DNA of 64,000 bases from Roseivirga sp. E12 (lineage in GTDB: Bacteria > Bacteroidota > Bacteroidia > Cytophagales > Cyclobacteriaceae): contig NZ_JAGFMD010000002.1 of assembly GCF_017592825.1 (NCBI RefSeq), positions 124,001 through 188,000 of the forward strand, read 5' to 3'. Shown piece after piece: positions 52,152-61,594 of the stretch. How positions within the stretch are numbered: the stretch's first letter is position 1; each line of letters begins with the position of its first letter. The notes under the pieces were generated by a model that ran no database searches, was not told the origin of the DNA, and saw only the letters and a list, made by a program, of their open reading frames with translations. The position numbers and the translations under genes were made by a program.

Positions 52152-52736
52152 TTAATGATTCAGCAATAAAAATATGAACAAATATATCCAGAGTCCTCCA
52201 AGGAAATGCCAGTAAGTTGTACACATATCCATGTTCAACATATTCTTAGCATGCACCTTATATTTAAAGGACGAAATTAGCATATATAACAAATAAATCA
52301 CACCACTTATCAGGTGTGCGGCATGGATTCCAGTGAACACATACATGAAGCTTCCCGCAGGATTTCCCACAAAAAATACTCCTGCATCTACCAACTGACC
52401 CCAAGCTTGAAACTGGCCATACAAAAAGACCAAGCCTAATATTGTCGTTATTGAAAGTGCAAGTTTTACTTGCTCCAACTTATCCCTTTTAGCAGCTATG
52501 TATGCCCATTGCATGAAGATACTACTGGTCAATATGATTCCAGAAGTAATCCAAAGCATTGGTGGTATATCGTATACCAACCAATTACCATCCGCTTGTC
52601 TTACAATGTGCGCACTCGTAAAGGCAGCGAAAATCATCACCACAGTCACGATGAACAACCAAAGCGCAAATTTCTTAGGATGCATTGAGAGCGGTTGCTC
52701 TACGGGTACGTCTACTAGTTTATAATCCTCCACCAT
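52152..52736 (-). CDS. Heme-copper oxidase subunit III family protein (short copy)
   Basis: The 194-aa protein has five helices and the family features FALWLFIVTVVMIFAAFTSA, IYLLYMLISSFK and the closing CTTYWHFLGGLWIYLFIFL, where the last helix matches WHFVDLVW of subunit III. It is a second, short subunit III encoded next to the larger copy; the N-terminal two helices are absent as in CyoC-like minimal forms. The ATG at 52736 shares one base with the ctaB stop (TGATG), so translation is coupled. An upstream TTG at 52739 is less likely. Confidence 0.92.
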   Translation of the reverse strand: MVEDYKLVDVPVEQPLSMHPKKFALWLFIVTVVMIFAAFTSAHIVRQADGNWLVYDIPPMLWITSGIILTSSIFMQWAYIAAKRDKLEQVKLALSITTILGLVFLYGQFQAWGQLVDAGVFFVGNPAGSFMYVFTGIHAAHLISGVIYLLYMLISSFKYKVHAKNMLNMDMCTTYWHFLGGLWIYLFIFLLLNH

Positions 52737-53638
52737 CAATTCACCATGTCTAATAGGTACGCGATCTGAACTATCGGTAAGTATAGAAACGAACCGAACA
52801 TAATCCGCAAAGCAGATTTTCTTGATTGATCTTTCATCAACTTAATCGTTGACGCCAAGAACAACACACCACAGACTGTAGCAACTACAGCTGAATTCAC
52901 CCCTGTCAACCCAAAGTACATTGGCAATAAGCCCATTGGAATCAAAAACAAGGTATAAGTCATTATCTGGAAAGCGGTTTTAAGATCCTTCTCTCCTTTC
53001 ACTGGCAAAAGCTTGAACCCTGCCTTTTTATAATCTTCATCCGCCACCCATGCAATTGCCCAGAAATGTGGAAACTGCCAGATGAACTGTATACCGAAGA
53101 TGATCATTGCCGCATGGTTGATATCACCAGTAGCAGCTGTCCACCCCAATAGAGGAGGCAAAGCACCTGGGATAGCGCCAACAAAAACAGCAATAGGCCC
53201 AACTCTCTTCAGAGGAGTATAGACAAAGCTGTATAAAATCATAGATAATGCTGCGAGACCAACCGTCAACCAGTTGGTCCAGATCATAAGCATATAAAGT
53301 CCAAGAATGGCTACAACTCCCGCAAACCATAAGGACTCTGTGGCATTCAAACGATTGGTCGGAAGGGGACGGCTTTGCGTACGCTTCATTAACTTATCGT
53401 ATTCCACTTCAAGCACTTGATTGATAGTACATGAGGCACCACTAATCAAGAACCCACCAATGAAGAGCATTGTCAATTGCATCCAATCTACACTTCCTCT
53501 CATGGCCAAAACGTAGCCAAAGGCAGATGAAAAAGATACCACTAGAGAAAGTCTCAGTTTGGTCAATTCCACATATGCCTTTGCCTTTTGAGCAAAGAGT
53601 GATGTTACTTTAATATTTGCTGAATCACCTGATATCAT
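52736..53638 (-). CDS. ctaB: Protoheme IX farnesyltransferase (heme O synthase)
   Basis: The 300-aa UbiA-family prenyltransferase adds a farnesyl group to heme B to give heme O, the precursor of heme A. The two aspartate-rich sites are NQVLEVEYDKLMKRTQSRP (NxxxDxxxD with RTxxRP) and WVADEDYKKAGFKLLP. About nine helices are visible. It is followed by subunit III with a one-base overlap and lies 2 bp after the heme A synthase stop, so heme A production is coupled to oxidase expression. I use the ATG at 53638; the TTG at 53644 would add two residues. Confidence 0.96.
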   Translation of the reverse strand: MISGDSANIKVTSLFAQKAKAYVELTKLRLSLVVSFSSAFGYVLAMRGSVDWMQLTMLFIGGFLISGASCTINQVLEVEYDKLMKRTQSRPLPTNRLNATESLWFAGVVAILGLYMLMIWTNWLTVGLAALSMILYSFVYTPLKRVGPIAVFVGAIPGALPPLLGWTAATGDINHAAMIIFGIQFIWQFPHFWAIAWVADEDYKKAGFKLLPVKGEKDLKTAFQIMTYTLFLIPMGLLPMYFGLTGVNSAVVATVCGVLFLASTIKLMKDQSRKSALRIMFGSFLYLPIVQIAYLLDMVN

Positions 53639-53640
53639 AT

Positions 53641-54678
53641 TCAAGCAATACTCCTTTGTTTATGGTTAATGAGAAGCAACAGATAATACTGTACTCCAAC
53701 TATTAATGTTCCTAATAGCAAGTGTATTGGTTGTACAAAAGCGGGTACTCCGAAGTAGGCCATAACAACTCCACTCAATATTTCAACAATGACTATGATT
53801 AACAACCACTTTGTCAATGACTTGAGCCCTTCACTTCTTAATAGCATATAGAACATATATGCATGTAGAGCTAGTAGCAGCAATGAATAAGACCTATGAA
53901 TTAAGAAGGTCACTCCCAAATTAGAAATCCATTCTGACCGAGCAGCATAGGCTGCAACGGTGTCAATTCCTTCTCTGACCTGGGTGCCCAAAACAATCTG
54001 AATGATCGTCAGTAACATACATGCTACAACTAACCATTTCAATTTGGCTGGCAGTCCAGTCACAACTTCAAGACTCTGTCTTTTGGAGCGGAAGTAGACG
54101 TAAATCAACAAACCGACAATTACGATTGCCAAGAGCATATGAATTGTGATCATCCATTGCAATAAGTTTGTACTTACTACGATAGAACCAATCCAGCCTT
54201 GGAAACCGACCAATACAAATGCAATAAATGAAAGAACGGTGATGGGTCTATCTTTCTTCCAAAATCTAATCGATAACACAAAAGTGCCAAAGATCAGCAG
54301 GCCGATAACCGCACCTATCAAGCGGTTTACATATTCTACCCAAGTCTTAACCGCATTAAAATCTTCTTCTTCAAGAATGCTGGGATCATTTTCTACTTGG
54401 TAAGCCAAGTCATCGAACCCAAATGCTGTTAAATACTTAGAGAACTTTTTGTTCTTTTCAACTCGTTGTTGAACATAGTTCTCTTTGTAGTCTGCAGGTA
54501 ACTCATCTACACTTGTAGGTGGTACCCAACTTCCGAAACACTTAGGCCAGTCAGGACATCCCATTCCTGACCCAGTACTTCTTACTATTCCGCCTACTGC
54601 TATTAACAAGTAAACGGCTATTATCGTGACGGCCGAAAACCGTCTAAACAATCTCGTTTTAGTGTCCGGCAGACTCAT
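53641..54678 (-). CDS. ctaA: Heme A synthase (COX15/CtaA)
   Basis: The 345-aa, eight-helix enzyme oxidises the methyl group of heme O to the formyl group of heme A at the cytoplasmic membrane. The N-terminal VGGIVRSTGSGMGCPDWPKC carries the conserved cysteine pair; heme-ligating histidines lie in MITIHMLLAI, FLIHRSYSLL and PIHLLLGTL. The length and the double four-helix pattern match COX15-type synthases. It overlaps the end of coxA by 20 bp and is followed by ctaB. Confidence 0.95.
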   Translation of the reverse strand: MSLPDTKTRLFRRFSAVTIIAVYLLIAVGGIVRSTGSGMGCPDWPKCFGSWVPPTSVDELPADYKENYVQQRVEKNKKFSKYLTAFGFDDLAYQVENDPSILEEEDFNAVKTWVEYVNRLIGAVIGLLIFGTFVLSIRFWKKDRPITVLSFIAFVLVGFQGWIGSIVVSTNLLQWMITIHMLLAIVIVGLLIYVYFRSKRQSLEVVTGLPAKLKWLVVACMLLTIIQIVLGTQVREGIDTVAAYAARSEWISNLGVTFLIHRSYSLLLLALHAYMFYMLLRSEGLKSLTKWLLIIVIVEILSGVVMAYFGVPAFVQPIHLLLGTLIVGVQYYLLLLINHKQRSIA

Positions 54679-56533
54679 CTACTACAATCTCTTCTGCCTG
54701 CTCTTTTTCCAATGCAATCAAGTCATTTTCATGCGGCAAGTTAGAGTCCATAGTCTCTGAGAATGGAACAGTCTGAGGAATAAAATCATCCTCTGCACCT
54801 GGCTTGGAGTAATCGTATGGCCATCTGTAAACGTGAGGAATTTCGCCCTCCCAGTTACCGTGACCCGGGTTACGTGGAGTAGTCCACTCCAAAGTATTTG
54901 ACTTCCAAGGGTTCGCTGGTGCCTTTCTACCTCTATACATACTGTAGAAGAAGTTGAACAAGAAGATAAACTGGCCAATGAATGTTGCAATGGCGGCTAT
55001 TGAAATGAACTGGTTCAAATCTGTAAATCCACTGAACGCATCAAAGTTGGTAAATGAGTAATATCTTCTAGGGAAGCCTGCGATTCCGATATAGTGCATT
55101 GGGAAGAATACAGAGTAAATACCAATGAACGTCAACCAGAAGTGAATATAACCCAGCTTAGCATCCATCATACGGCCAAACATCTTAGGGAACCAATGGT
55201 AAACCCCAGCTAATAAACCGAATGCTGATGCCGCTCCCATTACTAAGTGGAAGTGAGCAACCACAAAGTAAGTATCATGTAGTTGAATGTCGATTGCTGA
55301 GTTACCTAGGAAAATACCCGTGATACCCCCGGAAATAAACACTGATACCAAACCAATTGAGAACAACATGGCTGGCGTAAACACGATATTACCTTTCCAT
55401 AAAGTAGTCAGGTAATTAAAAACTTTTACTGCTGATGGTACTGCAATAATCAATGTTAAGAACATGAAGATTGACCCTAAGAAAGGATTCAAACCTGACA
55501 CGAACATATGGTGAGCCCAAACGATAAACGAAAGGAACGTAATACCAAGCATTGACACAATCATCGCCTTGTAACCAAAGATTGGTTTCCTTGAGTTGGT
55601 TGCAATGATCTCAGATGTAATACCTAAAGCAGGTAGTAACACTATATAAACTTCAGGGTGCCCTAAGAACCAGAACAAATGCTGATATAGAATTGGGCTA
55701 CCTCCTACATTAGAAAGCGCCTCACCTTGAATATAAATTTCTGACAGATAGAATGAGGTACCAAAACTTCTATCAAATACTAGAAGTAGGGCTGCCGCAA
55801 ATAATACTGGGAATGAAAGAACACCAATCACGGCTGTCAAGAAGAAAGCCCAGATTGTCAATGGCAACCTTGAGAAGGTCATACCTTTTGTTCTTAGATT
55901 GATTACTGTAGTGATATAGTTAATACCTCCCAGCAATGAAGATGCTATAAAGAACACCATGGCTATCAACCAAAGTGTCATCCCCATACCAGAACCCGGC
56001 ATGGCCGTTTGAATTGCCGACAATGGTGGGTATACTACCCAACCGCCCGAAGCTGGCCCCGTTTCTAAGAATAGTGAGATGAACATCAAAACACCTGAAA
56101 CGAAGAAGAACCAGTAAGAAAGCATGTTCATAAAGCCTGAAGCCATATCTCTTGCTCCAATCTGAAGAGGGATCAAGAAGTTAGAGAACGTACCACTCAG
56201 TCCAGCGGTTAACACAAAGAATACCATGATGGTACCATGCATTGTTACCAAAGCTAGATAGAACTCCTGGTCTAACTGACCCGTTTCAGTAATCCATCTA
56301 CCTAATAGCGGTCTCAACCATCCAAGATCTGCCTCAGGAAAACCAAGCTGCAATCTGAAGATTGCTGACATGGCAGCTCCAATAATTGCCCAGAAAATAC
56401 CTGTAATCAGGAATTGCTTAGCAATGGTCTTGTGATCCGTTGAGAATATATATTTTTCAATAAATGACTGCTCATGGTGATCATGGTGATCGTCATGTGC
56501 GTGAACATCGATTTGTGCTGCTTCTGTTGCCAT
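54659..56533 (-). CDS. coxA: Cytochrome c oxidase subunit I
   Basis: The 624-aa catalytic subunit holds heme a and the heme a3-CuB site and pumps protons. Visible are 12 or more helices, WFLGHPEVYIVLLP with the His-Tyr pair and the type A Glu, the CuB histidines in IVWAHHMFVSG, and the HDTYFVVAHFHLVMG motif with the two heme ligands. The cytoplasmic N-terminus is unusually His-rich (DVHAHDDHHDHHEQ). The ATG at 56533 is preferred to a GTG two codons upstream. It follows coxB by 21 bp and overlaps ctaA by 20 bp. Confidence 0.97.
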   Translation of the reverse strand: MATEAAQIDVHAHDDHHDHHEQSFIEKYIFSTDHKTIAKQFLITGIFWAIIGAAMSAIFRLQLGFPEADLGWLRPLLGRWITETGQLDQEFYLALVTMHGTIMVFFVLTAGLSGTFSNFLIPLQIGARDMASGFMNMLSYWFFFVSGVLMFISLFLETGPASGGWVVYPPLSAIQTAMPGSGMGMTLWLIAMVFFIASSLLGGINYITTVINLRTKGMTFSRLPLTIWAFFLTAVIGVLSFPVLFAAALLLVFDRSFGTSFYLSEIYIQGEALSNVGGSPILYQHLFWFLGHPEVYIVLLPALGITSEIIATNSRKPIFGYKAMIVSMLGITFLSFIVWAHHMFVSGLNPFLGSIFMFLTLIIAVPSAVKVFNYLTTLWKGNIVFTPAMLFSIGLVSVFISGGITGIFLGNSAIDIQLHDTYFVVAHFHLVMGAASAFGLLAGVYHWFPKMFGRMMDAKLGYIHFWLTFIGIYSVFFPMHYIGIAGFPRRYYSFTNFDAFSGFTDLNQFISIAAIATFIGQFIFLFNFFYSMYRGRKAPANPWKSNTLEWTTPRNPGHGNWEGEIPHVYRWPYDYSKPGAEDDFIPQTVPFSETMDSNLPHENDLIALEKEQAEEIVVDESAGH

Positions 56534-56554
56534 ATGCACTGATTTAATGTCTTT

Positions 56555-57589
56555 TTATTCGTTAATTCCGGCTGTAACTAATGCTAATTCCTTCAAGTTC
56601 TCAGGAACTTGACTCAAATACTGAGGATTTTTAGAAAGCCATGATTTTTGATCTGCTTTCCACTCAGCATATTCTGCAGGTTCAAGAACGACTACTCGTT
56701 TCTTCATTGAGAAGTGACCTCCACCACAAATTTCAGTACAAGCCAACTCATAATTGAAATCAGGATTTCCTTCTTCGATTCTGATCTCGTCAGTAGTCTT
56801 GTTCGCTACAAACCAAAACTGCGTAGGCATACCTGGTACAGCGTCCATTTTGACTCGCATGTGAGGAATGAATACACTATGAAGTACGTCTCTTGCTCTA
56901 ATCTTTAGCAATACTGGTTTCCCCTTAGGAATTACCATGCTATTAGAAATAAAGTCATCGAAGTTCGATCTATCAGAAAGATCTTGACCATGAGCATTGA
57001 CAGCGTCAATCAAACGGTAATCGTAGTCACCTACTTGATTGTCTACACCTCCATATCGGATTGACCATTGGAATTGATATCCCATGATTTCAATTTGCTC
57101 AGCATCTTCAGGAGCCTCGCTCATAATACCATCCCAAGCCATCCAGCCTGAGATTACCAACCAGGTAAGTACAATGGCAGGAACACCTGTCCAGATATAC
57201 TCCAACTTGTTGTTGTGAGGGTAGAAAAGAGCCTTTCTCTTTTCTGAATATCTGTACTTATAAGAAAAGTAGAATAACAGAATATTAGTGATCACAAATA
57301 CAATTCCAGTGACCCACATGGTTCTCCAGAAAAGCTTATCTGTAAGCTCACCGTGCTCAGAGGCTACTGGTGGATCATATGCATCGAAATAAGCATATGA
57401 ATACCATGCTGAAAGTCCAAAGAACAACACCATGAACACAATCATCATCGCTGCATTCGCATTGTTACTACCTGTAACAACCTTATCTCCTGTTCCCTTA
57501 ACTATACCAACCAAACGCGTGATCCTAAAGATCAGAAGTAGGATGGCTACAACTAAGAAAACCGCAAGTGCTATGTAAAAACCGAACAT
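56555..57589 (-). CDS. coxB: Cytochrome c oxidase subunit II
   Basis: The 344-aa subunit takes electrons from cytochrome c at its CuA centre. It has membrane helices near 3-20, 45-66, 90-112 and 140-155 and a C-terminal cupredoxin domain. CuA ligands are visible in VLHSVFIPHMRVKMDAVPG (first His) and CTEICGGGHFSMKKR (two Cys, Glu, His and Met). There is no CxxCH, so it lacks a fused cytochrome c; electrons must come from a separate carrier or directly from alternative complex III. It starts 21 bp after actF. Confidence 0.95.
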   Translation of the reverse strand: MFGFYIALAVFLVVAILLLIFRITRLVGIVKGTGDKVVTGSNNANAAMMIVFMVLFFGLSAWYSYAYFDAYDPPVASEHGELTDKLFWRTMWVTGIVFVITNILLFYFSYKYRYSEKRKALFYPHNNKLEYIWTGVPAIVLTWLVISGWMAWDGIMSEAPEDAEQIEIMGYQFQWSIRYGGVDNQVGDYDYRLIDAVNAHGQDLSDRSNFDDFISNSMVIPKGKPVLLKIRARDVLHSVFIPHMRVKMDAVPGMPTQFWFVANKTTDEIRIEEGNPDFNYELACTEICGGGHFSMKKRVVVLEPAEYAEWKADQKSWLSKNPQYLSQVPENLKELALVTAGINE

Positions 57590-57610
57590 ATCTACTAGTT
57601 TGTCTATGTG

Positions 57611-59029
57611 TTAAATATGGTGATGTTTTGCTTCTTCTAACATTGGATGGTTCTTCGGTACCAAAGCAGAAGATGAAAGTGCTTTGAGTACTACAAACAA
57701 GAACGCTGATCCGAATATTAAGTAAGTCCCTATTTCAGTCAAACCGAAAGCTCCAGACTCACCCATTGTACCAGGAGTCACCATTAGATAGAAATCTATC
57801 CAGTGCCCTAGAATAATTACGATACAAGCTATTTTCAAGAATACATTCAATCTCTTCGCATCTCTAGTGATTAACACTAAGAATGGGAAGAAGAAGTTCA
57901 TGATTAAGTTCACGAAGAACACTGGTGCATACTTGTCGCTTAAGAATCGTTCCACGAAGTATACTGACTCCTCTGGAATGTTTGCGTAGTAGATCAACAA
58001 GAACTGGGAGAACCAGATGTATGTCCAGAATATACTGAATGCGAACACGAACTTACCAAGATCGTGTAAATGATTTGATGTTACCTGTGATAGGTAACCA
58101 GCTTCTTTCAACAATACCGTCATCAGTGTGATCAATGCCAAACCAGCTACAAACCAACTGGCAAATACATACCAACCAAACATAGTAGAGAACCAGTGTA
58201 CGTCAATTGACATTACCCAGTCCCACGCAGAGATGGATGAGGATACAGCAAATATTAATAAGAATGCCACTGATGTTCTTCTCATCTTATACCAATAAGA
58301 AGTACCACCTAGTTCATCCTCCAGATTCGAAAGAGACTTTAGTTTTCTAAATAACAATACCCATGCTCCAAAGAAGATAACCATCCTCGCAACAAAGAAT
58401 ACCGGGAATGAACCACCTTCCAATGGTAAGTAGAAGAAATTCGCTTTTCCCGCGATCAGTTCATCATAGTGGTCTCCGCCAACCTCATACAAATTACTAT
58501 GCGTCCAGTGGAAAATATCGTGATTGAAGAAGATGAAAGTCAGAAGCATCAAGATACCCGCTGGTAGAATCCAGCTCGCCATTGACAATGGAATTCTTAA
58601 GATATATGTAGACCATCCTGCCTGAGCGGCATATTGGATTGCAAAGAAGAATAGACCTATCAATGCTAAACCTGTGAAATACACATTGTTCACCCATACG
58701 TCCATCACAACTCTTTCGAACCATCCTTTTTCATGGCTCTCTCCTCCTTCATGCTCTCCGGCATCGGCACCGTGACCAGCATTATCCGCATCATGATCGG
58801 CACCTTTTTTGTCATCACCTTCATGATGATCTCCTTCAGTTTTTTCGGCAGCACCGTGTCCATCAGCCTCAGCTAACTCAGTAGTATGGTCATCTCCACC
58901 ATGATCTTCGCCATGGCCACCAGTTGAAGACAACCAAGCACCCACTAGCAACAGCACTACACCTGAAATAAAAGCTATGGCAAGCTTCTTCTTTATTCCA
59001 GCGCTAAAATCAAATACTTCTTTTGACAT
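57611..59029 (-). CDS. actF: Alternative complex III subunit F (NrfD-like quinol:cytochrome c oxidoreductase subunit)
   Basis: The 472-aa membrane subunit belongs to the ACIII quinol:cytochrome c oxidoreductase. Helix 1 (about 15-33) is followed by an unusual loop (39-100) with ten histidines and many Asp/Glu/Gly, for example GGHGEDHGGDDHTT. It then has about nine helices, with EKGWFERVVMDVWVNNVYFT at the start of the conserved core and MASWILPAGILMLLTFIFFNHDIFH. In the F. johnsoniae complex ActC and ActF are the two paralogous membrane subunits. The gene lies 18 bp after actE and 21 bp before coxB. Confidence 0.92.
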   Translation of the reverse strand: MSKEVFDFSAGIKKKLAIAFISGVVLLLVGAWLSSTGGHGEDHGGDDHTTELAEADGHGAAEKTEGDHHEGDDKKGADHDADNAGHGADAGEHEGGESHEKGWFERVVMDVWVNNVYFTGLALIGLFFFAIQYAAQAGWSTYILRIPLSMASWILPAGILMLLTFIFFNHDIFHWTHSNLYEVGGDHYDELIAGKANFFYLPLEGGSFPVFFVARMVIFFGAWVLLFRKLKSLSNLEDELGGTSYWYKMRRTSVAFLLIFAVSSSISAWDWVMSIDVHWFSTMFGWYVFASWFVAGLALITLMTVLLKEAGYLSQVTSNHLHDLGKFVFAFSIFWTYIWFSQFLLIYYANIPEESVYFVERFLSDKYAPVFFVNLIMNFFFPFLVLITRDAKRLNVFLKIACIVIILGHWIDFYLMVTPGTMGESGAFGLTEIGTYLIFGSAFLFVVLKALSSSALVPKNHPMLEEAKHHHI

Positions 59030-59047
59030 CTCTAAAAAATTTATCTG

Positions 59048-59665
59048 TTACTGTTGCTGTAATTGTTGAACATACCTTGCGATTTTCCAACGTCTCTCTT
59101 CACTGATTTGTGAAGCATGAGGCCACATACGATTATATCCGTGAGTAATCACGTGAAAGATGTGTCCTTGAGGTAAATCTTTCTTGTTTGGAGCTGAATA
59201 AGAAGGTACACCTGCATATACCACGCCTACTTTACCTTGGCCTTTACCATCTGCACCATGGCAGTGCTGGCAATATTCAGTATATAACCTCTTGCCTTCA
59301 GCCTGTATTTCAGGACTTGCTGGGAATGGGTTTTCAATCAATGCAGCCTCGGCCAACTGATCCTTCTCCAATCTATAAGGCAATATGTTATTACTCGTCC
59401 TTCTCACTGTTCCTGCAACTGGTCTTCTTACATTTTGTGAATAAGGATTGTTTGGGTTAGAATTATAAAACTCACCTAGTCCATCTTCTCTATTACTCAA
59501 CCATTGACCACTCTCCTTATCTGTGATTTGAGTTAGTGGCTCGTAAGGTATAGAGTGATACATCTGTGGAGCGTATTCTAAACCAGGGTTGTCACCTTTG
59601 GCAGTACAAGCACTGATAAGTACTACAAGTGCAAGGGGAACAAAAGCTTTTAATTTATGCATCAT
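59048..59665 (-). CDS. actE: Alternative complex III subunit E, monoheme cytochrome c lipoprotein
   Basis: The product (205 aa from this start) has a lipobox LISAC (Cys20) and a C-terminal cytochrome c domain. The heme attaches at CQHCH (about residues 132-136) in TEYCQHCHGADGKGQGK, with a methionine ligand candidate in GYNRMWPHASQ. ActE passes electrons from the ActA/ActB core toward the oxidase. The open frame runs up to 59701, but that would place 12 residues before the signal and overlap actD; the ATG at 59665 leaves 13 bp after actD and gives a standard lipoprotein signal. Confidence 0.92.
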   Translation of the reverse strand: MMHKLKAFVPLALVVLISACTAKGDNPGLEYAPQMYHSIPYEPLTQITDKESGQWLSNREDGLGEFYNSNPNNPYSQNVRRPVAGTVRRTSNNILPYRLEKDQLAEAALIENPFPASPEIQAEGKRLYTEYCQHCHGADGKGQGKVGVVYAGVPSYSAPNKKDLPQGHIFHVITHGYNRMWPHASQISEERRWKIARYVQQLQQQ

Positions 59666-59678
59666 AACGTTAGTCAGC

Positions 59679-60212
59679 TTATTCTTCAACTTTTTTATCA
59701 TTCACTTCAACAGCACCCGAATCTTTCAGTGCGCTACCAATTTTCTCAGCATCTACAGCTTTATTCTGACCTAGGTCAATTGCCATAATATGCTTGTCAT
59801 CAGTAATTCTGATATCTAACAACTTAGGGTCTTTCCAAGGCTTGAGGTCACTAGATACCAAGAAGGTACCTACCATACCGAAAGCCGCAAGAAGTACTGT
59901 AAGCTCAAAAGTCACAGGCACAAAATCTGGCAATGCTACGTGGTTCTTACCACCAATGATCATTGGCCAGTCGATACCTAACATCCAGATTTGCATTGTT
60001 AAAGCGAGGGTCGTACCTAAAATCCCGAACATAAATGCCGCAATAGGTAGTCTCGATTTTTTATAACCTAGCTCATCATCTAGTCCGTGAACTGGAAATG
60101 GGCTATATACTTCGTCTATTTTGATTCCGGCACCACGAATCTTACCTACTGCGCTAAGCAGTACATCTTCGTCATCGTAAACACCTAGGATAAAGTCTTT
60201 AGAATCACTCAT
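59679..60212 (-). CDS. actD: Alternative complex III subunit D (DUF3341)
   Basis: The 177-aa membrane protein has a soluble N-terminal part with LGVYDDEDVLLSAVGKIRGA and VYSPFPVHGLDDELG, followed by two helices (about 58-78 and 102-122) and a charged C-terminal domain. This is the DUF3341 subunit of ACIII, without cofactors, sitting at the membrane surface of the complex. It starts 2 bp after actC and is part of the same transcript. Confidence 0.94.
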   Translation of the reverse strand: MSDSKDFILGVYDDEDVLLSAVGKIRGAGIKIDEVYSPFPVHGLDDELGYKKSRLPIAAFMFGILGTTLALTMQIWMLGIDWPMIIGGKNHVALPDFVPVTFELTVLLAAFGMVGTFLVSSDLKPWKDPKLLDIRITDDKHIMAIDLGQNKAVDAEKIGSALKDSGAVEVNDKKVEE

Positions 60213-60214
60213 GA

Positions 60215-61576
60215 TTAAGCCGTTTTTTCTGATGATGATTTAACAATACTCTTCACTTCAGCCATATTGATCACTGGGAAGAACTTCGCGAACAAGAAGA
60301 ACGCTGTGAAGAATAATCCGAAGGTGAACAAGTAAACTCCCATGTCATAAACTGTTGGGTAGAACATCGCCCATGAAGATGGCAAGTAATCTCTGTGAAG
60401 CGAAGTCACAATAATTACGAATCTCTCGAACCACATACCGATGTTCACAATGATTGAAATGATGAACGTAGCAGCAATACTGGTTCTAATTTTCTTAGAC
60501 CAGAACAGTTGTGGCGAGATCACATTACATGTCATCATTGACCAGTAAGCCCACCAGTAAGGCCCTTGCATTCTATTAAAGAAAGCATATTGCTCAGCTG
60601 GCACGCCTGAATACCAAGCGATAAAGAACTCTGTGATATAAGCGATACCCACGATAGAACCTGTAACAATGATTACAATGTTCATCAATTCAATATGCTC
60701 GATTGTGATATAGTCGTGAAGTTTAAATACCTGTCTGGTAACTATCATTAGTGTTAGTACCATGGCAAAACCTGAGAAAATCGCTCCTGCCACAAAGTAT
60801 GGAGGGAAGATAGTGGTGTGCCATCCAGGAATAACTGAAGTTGCAAAGTCAAAGGATACGATTGTGTGTACTGAAAGTACAAGTGGTGTTGCTAAACCTG
60901 CTAGAATAAGAGAAACTGACTCGTATCTAGACCAAGTTCTGGCAGCGCCATCCCATCCTAGAGAAAGTGCACCATAAATTTTCTTTCTAATACCTGTTGC
61001 TCTATCTCTAATTGTTGCAAAATCAGGCACTAAACCGAGGTACCAGAATACAAGAGATACTGAGAAGTAAGTTGAGATGGCAAAAACGTCCCATAATAAT
61101 GGAGAGTTAAAGTTTACCCACAACGAACCGAAGGTATTTGGTAATGGAAGTGCCCAGTAAGCTCCTAACCATGGTCTACCCATGTGAAGTACAGGGAACA
61201 TAGCGGCACATATTACAGCGAAGATAGTCATCGCCTCAGATGCTCTGTTAATTGCCATTCTCCACTTTTGACGGAAAAGCAACAGTACTGCAGAAATAAG
61301 TGTTCCTGCGTGACCAATACCTACCCACCATACGAAGTTGGTGATATCCCATGCCCAGCCTACTGTTTTGTTTAGACCCCACATACCAATGCCTTCCCAA
61401 AGGGTAGCAGCAACAGCAAGGAAGCCTATGGCTAATGTAACCACGGAAATTCCGAAGGCCATCAACCACAGTTTTGAAGGCTTAGCTTCAACCTGGCGAC
61501 AGATGTCTTCAGTAACATCATGAACGGTCTTACCGCCTGTGATTAAAGGTTTTCTTACGGGTGAAGTAACCTGCAT
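60215..61576 (-). CDS. actC: Alternative complex III subunit C (NrfD/PsrC-like quinol-binding)
   Basis: The 453-aa protein has about ten helices and NrfD family motifs such as GLNKTVGWAWDITNFVWWVG, HAGTLISAVLLLFRQKWR and HMGRPWLGAYWALPLPN. It is the integral subunit thought to hold the quinol-oxidising site and the proton path of ACIII. It starts 18 bp after actB. Its similarity to ActF reflects an old duplication. Confidence 0.95.
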   Translation of the reverse strand: MQVTSPVRKPLITGGKTVHDVTEDICRQVEAKPSKLWLMAFGISVVTLAIGFLAVAATLWEGIGMWGLNKTVGWAWDITNFVWWVGIGHAGTLISAVLLLFRQKWRMAINRASEAMTIFAVICAAMFPVLHMGRPWLGAYWALPLPNTFGSLWVNFNSPLLWDVFAISTYFSVSLVFWYLGLVPDFATIRDRATGIRKKIYGALSLGWDGAARTWSRYESVSLILAGLATPLVLSVHTIVSFDFATSVIPGWHTTIFPPYFVAGAIFSGFAMVLTLMIVTRQVFKLHDYITIEHIELMNIVIIVTGSIVGIAYITEFFIAWYSGVPAEQYAFFNRMQGPYWWAYWSMMTCNVISPQLFWSKKIRTSIAATFIISIIVNIGMWFERFVIIVTSLHRDYLPSSWAMFYPTVYDMGVYLFTFGLFFTAFFLFAKFFPVINMAEVKSIVKSSSEKTA

Positions 61577-61594
61577 ATTCTTTCGGTTTATAAA

